From assembly GCA_032358255.1 (NCBI GenBank), contig JAULBX010030486.1, positions 118,108 to 182,107 of the forward strand: a stretch of 64,000 bases of DNA, given 5' to 3'. Shown in pieces: positions 12,331 through 25,600 of the stretch. Each line of letters begins with the position of its first letter. The stretch's first letter is position 1. The translations under genes were made by a program, and so were the position numbers. This stretch comes from Heterotrichella gracilis (lineage: Eukaryota > Sar > Xanthophyceae > Tribonematales > Xanthonemataceae). A model generated the notes under the pieces. The model did no database searches. It was given only the letters and a program-made list of their open reading frames with translations, and was not told where the DNA came from.

Positions 12331-14839
12331 AGCAATGCTTGCCATTCCCAAAAGGCCTTGCAGTGATGTCCCATGTCTGCTCTGCAAATAGCCTCCACCC
12401 TACATGCCACACCGAAGCCTCCACCCTCGACGATACCTTAGGGACTTTGCCATTGGCCCTAGGCCAACCTACCACAGCCTCCACCCCACCCACCTGGCGG
12501 GGGCATCTTCACCATACTGGGGTCTTCACCCCCTCACTTTCACCCGACTGGGGTCTCCACCCCTCACCTGGCGAGAGCTTCACACCACTATAACTCCGCT
12601 TGCGCAGCTCTGACTGATGCACAGTTGACCCATCGCCGCCGCTGCCCCTCCCAAACCCCATTTGGGGTTTGAGCTGCACCCGCTTGGGCAGTATGATGGT
12701 GGCGGGTGCGCTCCATGGTCCATGACCTGCGCCCTGGGCCCCCATGCTGCAAACCCGCACCTGGAAGGGGGGGTTGGGGGGTTGTCAGTAGGAGGGGTTC
12801 AATTGCAAACGTTTTCTTAGGTACAGAAAAGGGGGTTGAGATGAGGCTTGCTGTGTGCATAGGGTGGGTTGGGAGTAGCACGTGGGTGTGGGTGGTATCA
12901 CGATGTGGAAGCAAATTGTATGGGTGAGGTTGCCATCGGTGTGTACATGAGGCAGCAACGCGGGAGTCAAAGTAAGCTGCCGGAACCCTGGCCAAGGGAT
13001 AACATACGCTAGGTCACCACATCACACCACACCATACCACTCCAGAGACCATCCACCCATCGCCAATGCACTGATAGCTCAACCCACAGAAAAGACATCA
13101 TACAATCAGACTCCTGAATTTAAAATCAATTTAGGAAACCCACTCCGCTGGGCCCAGGTACTAAAACAACCCCACCAAAACCCCAAAAAACTTACCTGGT
13201 ATGTTGCCCCGGGCTTGAGGCTGCTTATCAATGCCTTTCCTGCCTTTGCTCCAACCGACACCTTCACAGCCGCACCCCCCTCAGCCACGTCACATGCCTC
13301 AACCTCATGTGACGCGCACTCAGCATGGTCGGGATTGGCGCCAGGGGGGGCCCACCTGCGGGAGGGGAGGGTGAGAAAGTGGTGAGTAGGGTGGGAAGGT
13401 AGGAGAGCAGTCTGCGTGGTGTGGGAGTGGCGGGATTTTGTGGCAGGGCATGGTATTACCATTCTTGATAGAGTCTCGGGGAGGGTTTTGGGTTCATGCG
13501 CCACACATAGCGCTGTCCTCGCATGCATGGGCTGACCCACTGCAAGGAAGCTGACAGTGGTGCTTAGGGTTTTGAATATGTGCTTAGGGTCCCCACCTGA
13601 CTTCAATGGCGTCCTGCCCCTGCGCCACCAGTACCACTGCGGTTGGGGGTGGGGGTGGCGCCTTGGCCATTGTGACCTCCCCTGCATTGCTGTACTCCCC
13701 CTGGCCCACCAAACTCACTGCCGCCACCCTGAAATTGTAGCGCCCCCCTGGCTGCAGCCCGCTGGCTTTGTAGCTGGTTGCATCCCCGCTGTACACCTTG
13801 ACATATGCCCCTTACTGCGCATCACACATCTCCAGCCTGCATGGCACACATCCCAAATGAATGCTTACCAAATTGCTCGCAATTTAAGGCCCTTGATCAG
13901 CAATCGGAACGGGACCTCACCTGTAGCCTGTGACGGGCTGCCCGTTGTCGTCCAGCCCCACCTCCCACTTGATACGCACGCTGCTGGAGGTGCGAGAGGA
14001 GAATGAGGGCGGGGAGGGGGCAGGGGGAGGGGCCGCCAGGGTGCGCGCGCTCACTGCCCCGCACCACGCGCCCTGTCCCTTAGGGTTTATTACACGCACC
14101 CTGAATGAGTACTCCTTGCCTGGGGGCAGCCCATCCACCTGCAAGCCAAGGGCAGGATTCAAAAATTCCATTTCCCCCAGCGAGATTGCCGTTTCTGTCG
14201 GTGGCATGCCATTTGGAAATGGGAGGGAGATTGCAATGCCCCAGCAAGGCCGCACCCCGACACCAACGATCTGGAAGGGTACTGGGTCGAGGCACATTCA
14301 CCAGCAACCAAACCCTAGCATCAACCCCCAAACCCTGTCCAAGGGTTTCCCCCTTACCGTGCAGTGTGGGTCGGTCCCAGAGTGCACCTGGCTCCATCCT
14401 GTGGGTGGCTCCCTCCCCCTTGTGCCCCCAATAGCATACTCCACCTGGTAGCTCCTCACCGACGCGCCTCCATTGTGGGCTGCGGGATGCCACTCCACCT
14501 GCGCATGGCACATCCCCACACTCACATGATCTGCGGCTGGCACCAAAACCCTAACGCAGGGTGGAGTCCAAACTTCAAGCAGGAAGATTGGACCTTGTGG
14601 CCAATCAGAACCCCCCTTCACTATGTACGGCAATATTGCGTAATACCCATCTGTGGCCTCACCTTGATGGCTGACGGTGAGGTACCCTCGACGCTCACGC
14701 CAATAATACCCCCCCCCCCCAACATTTACTGCAATATTTATGAAATACCCATCTGTAGCCTCACCTTTATGGCTGACGATGAGGTGGCCTCAGCGCTCAG
14801 CCCTGTGCACGACATGGCCGGATGAGTGGCACACACTAC

Positions 14840-16699
14840 CTAGGCGGCTCGCCGGTGCCCTTGTGTAGGCCTGTAGCAGGAACCCCTCGGGCCACACCTG
14901 GGGTGAGAGTGGGGGTGAGAATTGTGGTTCCAGAAACAGGGTTTGGTGACGTTGAACGTGCACAGCGTCCACTGTGAACCCTCCACAAGGGTATTGCAGC
15001 GCTGCTGCTGCCCTGGGTGGTGCCCCAGGGGTATGCAGACTACAGTGTGTCAGTGGAGGGGTGGGGCAACCTCTGCCCCTGATGGGTGGTGGTGGCGTCC
15101 ACACTCCACCTCCTCCTACTAGCTACCTCCCAGAGGCACATACCACGCAACAGGGGTGAAGAGGGTGTAGGGTTTAGGAGGGTTTAAACCCCTTCGGCGC
15201 GCTACTAACCCCTAACCCCTTGAACCCCTAGGCACCCTCCTAAACCCTAGCTCAACACCCACACCAGACTGGTCCGGCTTGAGCATGGAAGCCACACGTA
15301 GTGTGCAACAACGAGGCAGGTAGCACAGATGAGGGAACTAGGCTGGAACTAGGCCACAACGATGCACGTTGGCACATCTTTGCGTTGTTGGCACAATTTT
15401 GGGCGCTGCATCCAGACCAACCCGGGATGTCAGGTCTCGAGCGTTAAGAGTGTGAAGGGTGGCTTTTATGCGTAGTTAACTTCTGTAAAACAAGCACCCG
15501 TACAGCACCACTCACCCGTTGTGCGGAACGCCAGGAATGGTTAGAATTGTTGGGGCCAGCTCAGCTGGCACGGCTTAAGGGATATTAGGCCGATATCCTG
15601 CCTATGAAGGTTGAAAGGTTAGGTCCTGGAGAAAGCACACTGCTCTAGAGATCTCCCAAGACAGTGCGAGTAGCAGGTGGGAATACACAAAAAGGATCCC
15701 GTGTGCACACTTGGGCTGGGCACACTGGTTGACACTATGGGCTGCCTTCCCTACACACAGGGTGCGGAGGTAGGACCGGATAAGGAGGGCATACGGTTGA
15801 CGCTTTTAGAACAAGGTCCCTTCAAGTCACATCACTCTGAAGATACCAACCCCTAGACTCGGACACAAGAGGTATCGACAGAGAGTGCAGCCAGATATAC
15901 ACAAACAAGGTTGTACAGGGTCAACGGCAATGCACAAGCACGCGTTGGTATTTGGGCCGTGGAGAAAACCACTTGCAACCGTCATGCACGCATGCAAGTG
16001 CACGCGTATATCATGCGGCATGGGCAAAAAACCCTTTGTTAGGGTAGTAAACACTATGCATTGCCCTCGCAACATCTCTTACACAAGGGACCTTTTCAGG
16101 TACGCTGTCCTCTGGTCTACAATGCACATTCCCGTTTTTCCTACCACATTCTGAAATAGTCCCCATGTTCCTCTGTACGTTCCCCCGGCGATGTGCCAAC
16201 GCATACCTGAATTTATGGTGGATCACCACCCACAACTGCTGAACACTTCTTCCTAATATGAATACTACAGGACATACTTAAGGACAAAAAGATATATATA
16301 AAACAAGACGCCCACTGCCTAGCTTTATTACTGCGCCCACGTGGCTTGTGCACAGGAAGTAAACAGTTGCAGATATTATCTGCACACTGAAAATCGTGAG
16401 TGCACCTCATCCTTGAATGTCCTTGCCAAGTGAGGCAACAAGTGCACCAATGGCAGCATAAGAAGGCAGCCAAAATTAATAACACACTGGCGGCAAGCCT
16501 GGCCCATCCCCGGGTATGTTATCAGGTGGCTGCCGATACCACCACCGTCAGCGACGTTGGCTGAAAACATACTATTTTCTACTGTACTCATGCTTGCAAC
16601 TATCCGTTGACTGTTACCTAACCCTACCCACCCACATGACATTGCACACGCCATCCATTCCACCTCCACACCATGCCTGCACTGGACCCCCTTCCGAGA
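14840..16699. other. Spacer between copies B and C
   Basis: No gene is supported. CCCTAA-like units occur at 15160-15250. The rest is unique sequence without splice-bounded open frames that I could connect. Minus-strand open frames near 14900-15100 are in the upstream flank of copy B and show no FN3 similarity that I can see. Confidence 0.5.
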
Positions 16700-19600
16700 T
16701 CACCCTTGGTGCGCCTCAGGCACCAACTGCTGCAACCCTGCAGGGACAGGCCCAGGGAGCAACGTGAAGACCACAGGCCCCTCCCCCCGCACCTCAATGT
16801 CCACAAACGGCGGCATGGAGCTACCGGGCATGAGGAAACCCCCGCCGGCCCTACCGCCGCCCACCGGCTTCAACACAACGGGGGCATCGCCAACCTCCAG
16901 GAGAAACCCCTCGACAATGCTGCGCATTTGGAGCGCCCTCCGCGCGCTGCTGGGGAGGGCACCACCCTTGACCAACAGGGTAGGCACCCTGTTTTTTGTA
17001 ACGACAGGCAGCTCCGCCACCACAACATCTGGGGGGAGGGTCTCGCCATCGTACACGTACACGGGGCGGGGCTCTGGGCTGGACCCAGAGAGATAGGGCC
17101 TCTGCCGGTCGTCCTCAACCAGCAGGAACTTGCTGTCTGGCGCCTGAACGAGCTTGAAGAGCGCCCCGCTCTCGGCTGGCGAGGGCAGGGGGACGAGGTA
17201 GGCCGTGGCTGGCCCCAAGGGCTGCAGGTAATGGTTGGGCACGGGGATGGCGGGGACCACCACCCGGCCCTCTGGGGATTCGATCCCCACGGGGAAGGGG
17301 GCGACGCTGGGACGCCCGAGCAGGTTGGGCGCAAAATACGCCTTGATGCGAATCTTCGACGGAATCCCTCCCGAGGGTTGCTGCTGCGACAGGGCAGCCT
17401 GCGCCGCGTCTTGGTCCACCACCAGCATGCCAGGCGCACCAGGCGCATGGCACATGATCCACCGGGAGACCACAGGCGGTGGATCGAAGGACGCCATTAG
17501 GGTTCGCTCCACCTCCCCTGGGATTTGGTCCCTGGCGACCACCATGACCCACCCCCACCCGCCCCCCACGGGCAGCACCCGGCGTGCCTCGAGGGGGGTC
17601 GGGAGCGGCGCCGCCAGGTACGCGGGCCAATACTGCCCCTGCTGCTCCTCCTCGCATGCCAGCACCAGCACCTGGTGCAGCTCCACCACGGCGGTGATAT
17701 CCCCCTCGGGTGGCGCGGCCTTGTGGTACACCAGCATCGCTCTGGGGGGCTCAGAGGCCGCGAGGTGCGTGAGCTCCAGAAACACCAGCCTTGCTTTGGG
17801 GGTGCGGATGATGCGCATGGGCCCCGGGTCCTTGATGTTGACCAGCTGGGACTCGTTGATGGCGAAGACTGGCCACGCACCCAGGCGACCGCCAGGGGGA
17901 GGCGACAACAGGAGTTGATACCCCTGCTTGGTGACCAAGTCCTGGGGGCGAGGGGACGAGGGCAGATTAGGGTGTAGGGGTTAGGGTGTGAGTGTTCGGG
18001 ACATGCGGCGACGGGGACAAGGGGGCAAGGGGGCATGAGGGTTGAGGGGGCGCGTGTGTGCGCGTGATGTCTGGGAGCGGGAGGAAGAGGGCATTGTAGG
18101 CATTGGGATTTGATGCGTGTGTGTGTGATGCGTGGGGAAGGGGGCGCAGTGAGTGATGGGCGAGGGGAGAGCGAGGAGCGTCGACACATGGGTGTGTGCC
18201 TCGATGGTGGTGGGCAACCAGCCGGTGTGGGTGCTTACAGGCAAAGCGCCTTCACTGTGACCATAAACGTTAAAACCCTAAACCCTTTAAAAAAACCCTT
18301 AAAACTGTGCAGGCAGCACCACAAGCTGTGCATCCACATGATACAAGCATGAGCACCCGCACGCACTCGCTCTTGTGCACCATAGGCATCACACTGGGAC
18401 AGGGGTAGGATCCCCGCGGAGCAATTGAAAAGCCTGGCCTGAAACCCTTTACACACCCTAGGAGCAACCACACCACACCACCATTCCAATGCAAATGGAT
18501 CTCGCTCCCCACGGCCACACCACCCCGCCACCGTCTCCACACTATACACTCTACCAACCCCAAAGCCTTTCATGCAACTCTGCTGATTCCAGATCGAAAC
18601 CCCTGCCCTCACGAGTCCCCGCACATCCCATCGGCCCCTACCTGCAACGTTTTCTGCCGCGCACCGACGCGGTTCTGTGCAATGGCCTGCATCTGCTTGT
18701 ACTGAGCCACCTTTGCAATCGCGGCGCGAGGGTCGGAGTCAGCGTCAATTGGGGAGGTTGGGGTGTTCCAGAACCACATGACCAGGCCGATGATGGCCAG
18801 CGCAGACAGCAGCCAGGCGGCCTTGCCCTTTAGGGTTTTGCCCAGGGATGCCGGGCTTTGCCTGTGGGGCTGCTGCAGCTTGCGCAGCTTAAGGGCTTTG
18901 GGAGCAGGACCTGTGGGGGCAGGGGGAGAGAAGAGGGTAAGCATGGGGGTTTAAGAGGGGGGTTATTGTAGGCAGCTAATGCGCAGGTCGTAGCTGTGCT
19001 GGTGGCGGTGCAGGGCAAGCGCTGCTGGTTGCAGTGGTCGGTACCGATGGTGACAAAACGAGCATGCTGCAGGCGAGCTCTGCTTGCCACCCCCTAGAGG
19101 TCTTGCAGCTCTGCCCAAGGTACGCTCGCCAGGTAGCTATGCCAAACCTGCGGCTCCACCACACTAAACCTCAGGAAACCTCGATGGCTTCTAACCGAGC
19201 CCTACACAAGGGTCACCAGCCACCCACCTGGCAACAGCGGCGGCACCTCCACCCTGCCAGGGTTCCGCTTGCGCAGGGCTGGGGCCTGCACCAAGGCCTC
19301 CCCCTCACCCCCGCTGCCATCCCCTGCAGCCAATAAGGCTCTGGGCTGCACCCGCTTGGGCAGTGTGAGGGTTGCGTGTGTGCTCCAGGGGCCATGGCCT
19401 GCGCCCTGGGCCCCCACGCTGCGTACCCGCACCTGGGGGGGGGAGAGGGGGGGGCTTTAACAGGTTAAAGGGAGGCACCAATGTGTGGTTGCAAGTGCAG
19501 GTGTATGGGGGGTGGGGGATGTGCTGAGGCAGGCATGGGAAGATGGGTGTGCGGCAGGTGAAAGCCAACCGACTGCTGACTGCAATATGACCCTTGCCAG

Positions 19601-22600
19601 CTCTGCACAACCCATGCCAAACCCTACACCCTAAAAAAACTCTAAATTGTTTCCCAGGCAACCACTCAACTTGGCCAGGCCACCCGAACAAACAAACACA
19701 ATTTCACCACCATTTCCAAAAGCACAAAAAGCAAACCCACCTGGTACGTGGCACCAGCTTTCAGCTCCCCCAGCACCGCCCTGCCTGCCTTTGCTCCCAC
19801 CGACACCTTTACCGGCTGCCCCCCTTCAGATGCATCACATGCCTCAACCTCATAGGAGGCGCACTCAGAGTGGTCGGGGCTGGCGCCGGGGGGGGTCCAC
19901 CTGGGGGAGGGGAGGGGAGGTTGGGAGGGTTGGTAGGAAGGAGGATGGGTTTAGCAGGGTTTGGGAGGTAAGGCTTGGTAGGGTTTTGCAGGTGACGTTA
20001 CGTGGGGTGGCGCCAGGTAGGGTTTACTTTGGGCTTGATAAGGTTTTGTATTGCGCACACAAAGCAATGACCACAAAAGCAGGGGCGGAGAAATGGTGCT
20101 TAGGGCTTTGGTCAGGGTACCCACCTGACTGCAATGGCGTCCTGCCCCTGCGCCTCCAGCACCACTGCGGTGGGGGGTGGGGGGGGCGCCTTGGCCATGG
20201 TCACCTCCCCTGCATCACTGTACTCCCCCTGGCCCACTGAGTTCACCGCCGCCACCCTGAATTTGTAGCGCCCCCCTGGCTGCAGCCCGCTGGCCTTGTA
20301 GCTGGTTGCATCCCCGCTGTACACTTTGATGTACCCCCCCTGCCGCATATCAGCCATTTCCAGCCTGCATGGCGCACCCCATATGATTGTATACATATAA
20401 CAACAACAATATGATAATAAAAAGAAAATAATCATATTTGTTTACATGTATGTCACGTACAGCATGTGCATTGTGCTGCTGGGATGCAAGGAGAAAAAGG
20501 AGGAGGTAATGGGCTGACCTGTGCCACCAGGACCTTAGATTGCTCGGGATCGCTTTTGTGTGTAGAATAAACAGTGCCAATATAAATTTGTTTGGCAACA
20601 CTTTGTGTAAAAAGGACTGCTGATATCATGGACAATAACCTGGAATCTGTTGCAGCAATCTGCAAACTTATACCCTGCAACCTATGATTTAGCAATTAGA
20701 AAGTGGCCCCACCTGTAGCTTGTGACTGGCTGCCCATTGTCCTCCAGCCCCACCTCCCACTTCACACGCACACTGCTGGAGGTGCGAGAGGAAAATGAGG
20801 GAGGGGAAGGGGCGGGGGGCGGGGCCGCCAGGGTGCGCGCGCTCACCACCCCACACCACGCGCCGTACCCCTTAGGGTTTATCGCGCGCACCCGGAAGCT
20901 GTACTCCTTGCCTGGGGCCAGACCATCCATCTGCACGCCAGGTGGCAGTGGTGAGGACTGGAGTGCAAACGTGCTTAGAGAAAACACTGGTCAATGGACA
21001 GGGCAAGCATAGTTGTTTAAGCAAAACAAGGGAGGGCGCATGGCCATGCGGAGAAAGCCTGAGTGGATTTAGTATTCACTTCCAGTGTTCCGCGGCACCC
21101 CCTCGACGAGGTTGACATCATGCTGTTCTCACAACTTCACTGGTATCAACAGCATCCATCCAACCCTGCATAGGGTTTCCCCTTACCGTGCAGTGTGGTT
21201 CGGTCCATGTGTATGCCTGGCTCCATCCTGTGGGTGGCCCCCTCCCCCGTGTGCCCCCTATGGCGTATTCCAAATGGTAGCTCTTGAGAGGGACACCTCC
21301 ATTGTGAGCTGGTGGCTGCCACTCCACCTGGGCATAGCAACCAGATGCTCCATGGTGAGATACCCATGGCTTGACATCGTTATCAAAGGGGTGCAGAGAT
21401 TTCCCATTAAAGGGTGCTAAAACTGGCTGTGCTTGACATTGTGCAAGTGCATTAATCCCTGAATGTAAATAAACATGGCTGCCCCATGCGTTGGCTGTTC
21501 GCTGGTAATCAACTACAAAGTCATGCTCCAAAGTTGAGTGCAAACAGATAGGCATTTGCCCAACTCGAGTGATGTGTCCCGTCCATCCAGTACACATGAT
21601 CCCTCCTTCTCTCCATCGCCCTACATGGCTGGCAATGAACTGTGTACTGCAATATTCGGCAATCCCCATCTGTGGTCGCACCTTGATGGCTGATGATGAG
21701 GTACCCTCAGCGCTCAGCCCTTGTGGGGGCTGTGGGGGACCAGCCGAGGTGCAACACACAACGGCCCGGCTGTGGGGGCTGGGGCCCGCACTGTTGGTTG
21801 CGCACACCCTGAAACCATAAAATAAGACGGATTTTGGTACAAAAGACATACAAAAATGCGCACTGGCAGCAGGGACATATGATGTCATAGACCACTCCAG
21901 GGGATGGGCGGTTTTCATGCCCACGGAATCAAATCAACTCCTGATGTCATTCAGAACATGATTGTGCTGTCAGCTTTTTGATGTGGGGTCATCCTGGGTC
22001 CCGGTGCCCGGATGATTTTTAATTGTGACAAGGGCATGAACACTGTCAACTTGTATGTGAGCTTTGAGCTATGGCTGTTTCACAAGGAAATTAAATGCAT
22101 TACTGTAGTCATCTCCAGTTGAGGATCGCACCTAAACGCATACTCCCGCCCTGGCGCCAAGCCCTTGACTTCAAACCGCAGCTTCCCCCCTTGGTACACA
22201 GCCGAAAACGTCCAGGGGCACGCATTCTCCTCGGCGCCGGATGTCCCGGGCTCGATCCCCCCCTGGTCATGTGGCTGCGCATGTGCCGCCAGGTCAGCCA
22301 TCTCCAGAGTGTAGGAGGTAATGGGTGCCCCCTGGTCGGCGGGTGGTGTCCAGCGCAGCTTGACGGAGGCGGGGGTGGGGGTGTCGTCCGGCTGCGGGGG
22401 GTCGGGGCGCAGGGGTGGCGCGGCAGTGGTGGACACGTTGTCTGCGCACACGCATTGGGAACACAGCATCAGAGCATGTGCGGTGTCAGAAGCAGTCCGC
22501 GAGTGCAGCGAACGCAGCTGCCACGTGCACTTGACTGGAGACATTGCTCATGCATGCTTCAGGCCCTGCATGCGCATCACCGCCATGGTGCACACAGGGT

Positions 22601-25600
22601 CTGGGAGACACTTCCCATGTATTATATTATTAAGCATTCCGGCAACTCACATGCACCTCTAGGATTTGAGGTTTTCAAGGACCCCTCAAAAGCACCTTGC
22701 TGGCGATGCACACCTGACCCACCCCCCGCACACACAGCGCACACGCGCACCTAGCACCGCCGCCTGCGACTCCCCCACGCCGTTCACCGCCACCACCCTG
22801 AATGAGTACCTGCCCCCCGGCACCAGGTTGCCCACCTCGGCCGCGGGGTGCGCACCGCTGTACACCTGCACAGGCTCATCGCCACCTGGCGAGCCGCCAG
22901 CAGGGCACATGGACAGCCTGCAGGAGAGCCATATTACAGGATTAAGAAACCATGCTATATGGCAATTACTAGGGGGACCAGAATTGGAGTTCCCCTACTT
23001 GGAGGACAGTCCCAGAAGCTGAGTGCTAGCAAACAATCGACACGTGAATACAGTTTATGTGTGTGCTGTGGTGTGTATGGGCTCGGGCAGTCTGATGTCG
23101 CGCATGCAGTGTGGGTATGCTCCTTTGGGATTTAGGTGGGGGTACGGCAAGGTAGCCAGTGGGTACATACCCTTGCCTGGCAGTCATGTCTATGCCAACC
23201 ACCCCCAGCAAGCACACGTAACAGCCATCTCCCACACCATCTGATAGAACCCTTGACCCCGCAGCCAGCTTGTTGGCCTCGCTGTTCCATGCATTGCTGA
23301 CATGTCCCCAAATAACCCCACCCCTCTACATTTCCTTCCCCACCTGTACTCCGTCACAGCGCTCCCCCCGTCAAACTCCGGCGCATGCCACGTCACCGCC
23401 ACCTGGCGCGCAGCCCTGGCAGCCACCGCCAGCCCATGTGGGGGGTCAGGGGCGCCCGGCAGGGTGCGCACAAGCACCGGTGGGGTGTAGGCGCTGGTGC
23501 CGCCGGCGTTGAAGGCGGCGGCTCGAACCAGGTACTCGCCCCCCGGACGCAGGCCAAAGACCTCGCAAGAGGATATGGGACCCTGCGGTAGGGTTTCGTG
23601 CACGTTCAGGTTGAGTGTGGTAACCGGACAGAATCAGGGTAAGTTGGCCTGTTGTGAGAGCATAAATATGCCACGTTAGACAAGTAAAAAAAAGCAGGAC
23701 ACTACGCCCTACAGTAGGGTTTTGGATACTTGTCTTTGAAAGGTTATTACCCCGTGCACCAAAACCCTTGCCTAGGGATTGCCGCCCGCAGCCACTTACC
23801 CTGTAGCAGCAAAGCCACTCCTTGTGCCCCCTTGGCCCCAGCGCGGCACGTGACTGTGGCTGGACCTCTGCCGCGTAACCCCCCACAGACAGGGGGTCGG
23901 GGTGCGTCCAGCTCAGCGACACCCCCTCCTCCTCCAACCGCAAGAGGGTGAGGCCAGTGGGGGTTTCAGGGGCGCGTGCGCACACAGCCGGCTCCTCCAG
24001 GGGGGTGGAGACTGACAGCACTGGGGAGGGCTCGCTGGTGCCCACCTGGGGCAGGGGGGATGAAGGTGAGCAAGGGTGGTCATAGTATAGGTAGTTACAT
24101 GCACGGTCGTCATAGTTTAGTGGTGAACCATTACAATCACAGTTACAAGGTATGACGACCAGGTAGATTGGCAAGATGCCTGAGGGCGCCGCAGCTTTGC
24201 TGGTGGCCATACACGTGGGCCCGTGCACCACATTGCTGGCGCATGGCGATGCACCTCCAGCATGTCAGCATGACCAGCAGATGCACCCAATGCCAAGATG
24301 TTGGCCGTACCGCGTTGACTGCGCTCACTCTGAAGCAGTACATAGTCCCAGCCTGCACCAGACAAAACACACACACAGGATCACAAGCTTGCACAGACGA
24401 TGATGGTAAATTGACCAGAAAAATCCCATGGGGTGAAATCGCGATCCAAGCCAGTGCCATTACAACACGGTGATATGCTGGAGACGAGCAATTTATAACC
24501 AAAATAAGACAAATTTTTGTTGTTGCTTTTGGTGGAACGCATGTAAAATTATAACATGCATAGTAAACAGGTGCCCATGGTGCAAATAACGCGATTATAG
24601 CAGTCATGCATAGAAACCATTTCTTATTTTTCATTCACACCAAAATGGAAAATTCCAGCCCTTCTCAAGGGACTGACGACGCCAAGCAGGGTGTTGGCTA
24701 GGGTTTCCCCACCCCACCTGCAGCTGCTGCGCCTTGAACTGCAGGTCAGGCCCCGAGTACAGCGCCTGGAACACCCCCGCCGCACCCCCATGCTGCACCT
24801 CCAGCGCATACCGCGTCACCCTAGACCCGTTGGCAGCGGGTGGGTGCCACTGCAGCTGCAGCCAGTGGGGGGCGCTGGCGGGGCAGGTGGGTGCGGCGGG
24901 CGGGTCGGGCGGCGCGTGCAGCGTGGGGTGCCAGGCTACGTCGCTCCAGGGCCCGTCCCCGCCAAACGTGAAGGCCTGCGAAGAGCGCCAGGTGGCAGCA
25001 TGTGAGCCATGGGAATGCAAGGTGGGTGATGACGAGGGCATGGGGATTGCATCAGGACGCCTGCCAAAGCATGCATGTTAAGTATAAGGCTGCACAACCA
25101 CGGGACTCGCAAGTAAACTGATGGCAGTATTGGATTTTGACCAAATGGGCCCCATGTGCGTAAAACAGTGCCACGAGCTGTGCCAGCGTACTACCCCCTT
25201 GCGCGATTTGTTCGTGATTTGTGCGATTCCCTCACCTTGAGCCTTGCTCCGTAGCTGACCCCCGGCTGCAGCCCCTCCACCTGGCACCCACAGTCAGCGC
25301 CCCGGTACAGCTCCACATAACCCTACGGAAGGGTTCAAGGGGTCCATTTGGAGCAGGGCCGATTGGATGCACATCGATGGGGCCGAATGGGCTCACCATG
25401 CAACCATCAAATGGGACAGCATGAGGTGGCACTGGGCATGGGGTGCGATGATGATGCAGAGCACGCCGCCACACGGGGTTGCAGCACTGCACAGATCATG
25501 CCTCGTCACCAAAAATGTCCTGCTGCTGGAGGGAAAACCGGCACACACCGCGCCAAGCACCAGCGCCATTTACGACTACCGCCACACCATACCATGCATG

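Larger units (their letters stand above)
9881..14840 (-). pseudogene. FN3 multidomain protein, copy B (nonsense and frameshift)
   Basis: A minus-strand relative of copy C, exons 12-19: 12 (about 14835-14765), 13 (14498-14358), 14 (14138-13921), 15 (13836-13597), 16 (13355-13196), 17 (12760-12568), 18 (11822-11524) and 19 (11130-9881). Lengths of exons 13-16 are identical to C (141, 218, 240, 160 nt). Exon 15 has an in-frame TAA at 13814-13812, where copy A has CAA. Exon 19 loses one base near 10450, so the N-terminal and C-terminal halves of the terminal domain lie in different frames. The C-terminal end is otherwise complete to a stop at 9881. Exon 18 encodes a hydrophobic segment (VVVFLLLVGLAVALMYVA). 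Exons 1-11 are absent. It lies in the same orientation as C, about 1.9 kb downstream of C's stop codon. It could be expressed only if the TAA and frameshift were bypassed or are errors. Confidence 0.8.

Noticed and set aside
16673-17918. Long plus-strand open frames opposite the FN3 C-terminal exon
   Set aside because: They are GC-rich antisense shadows of the conserved minus-strand coding exon and lack family conservation.
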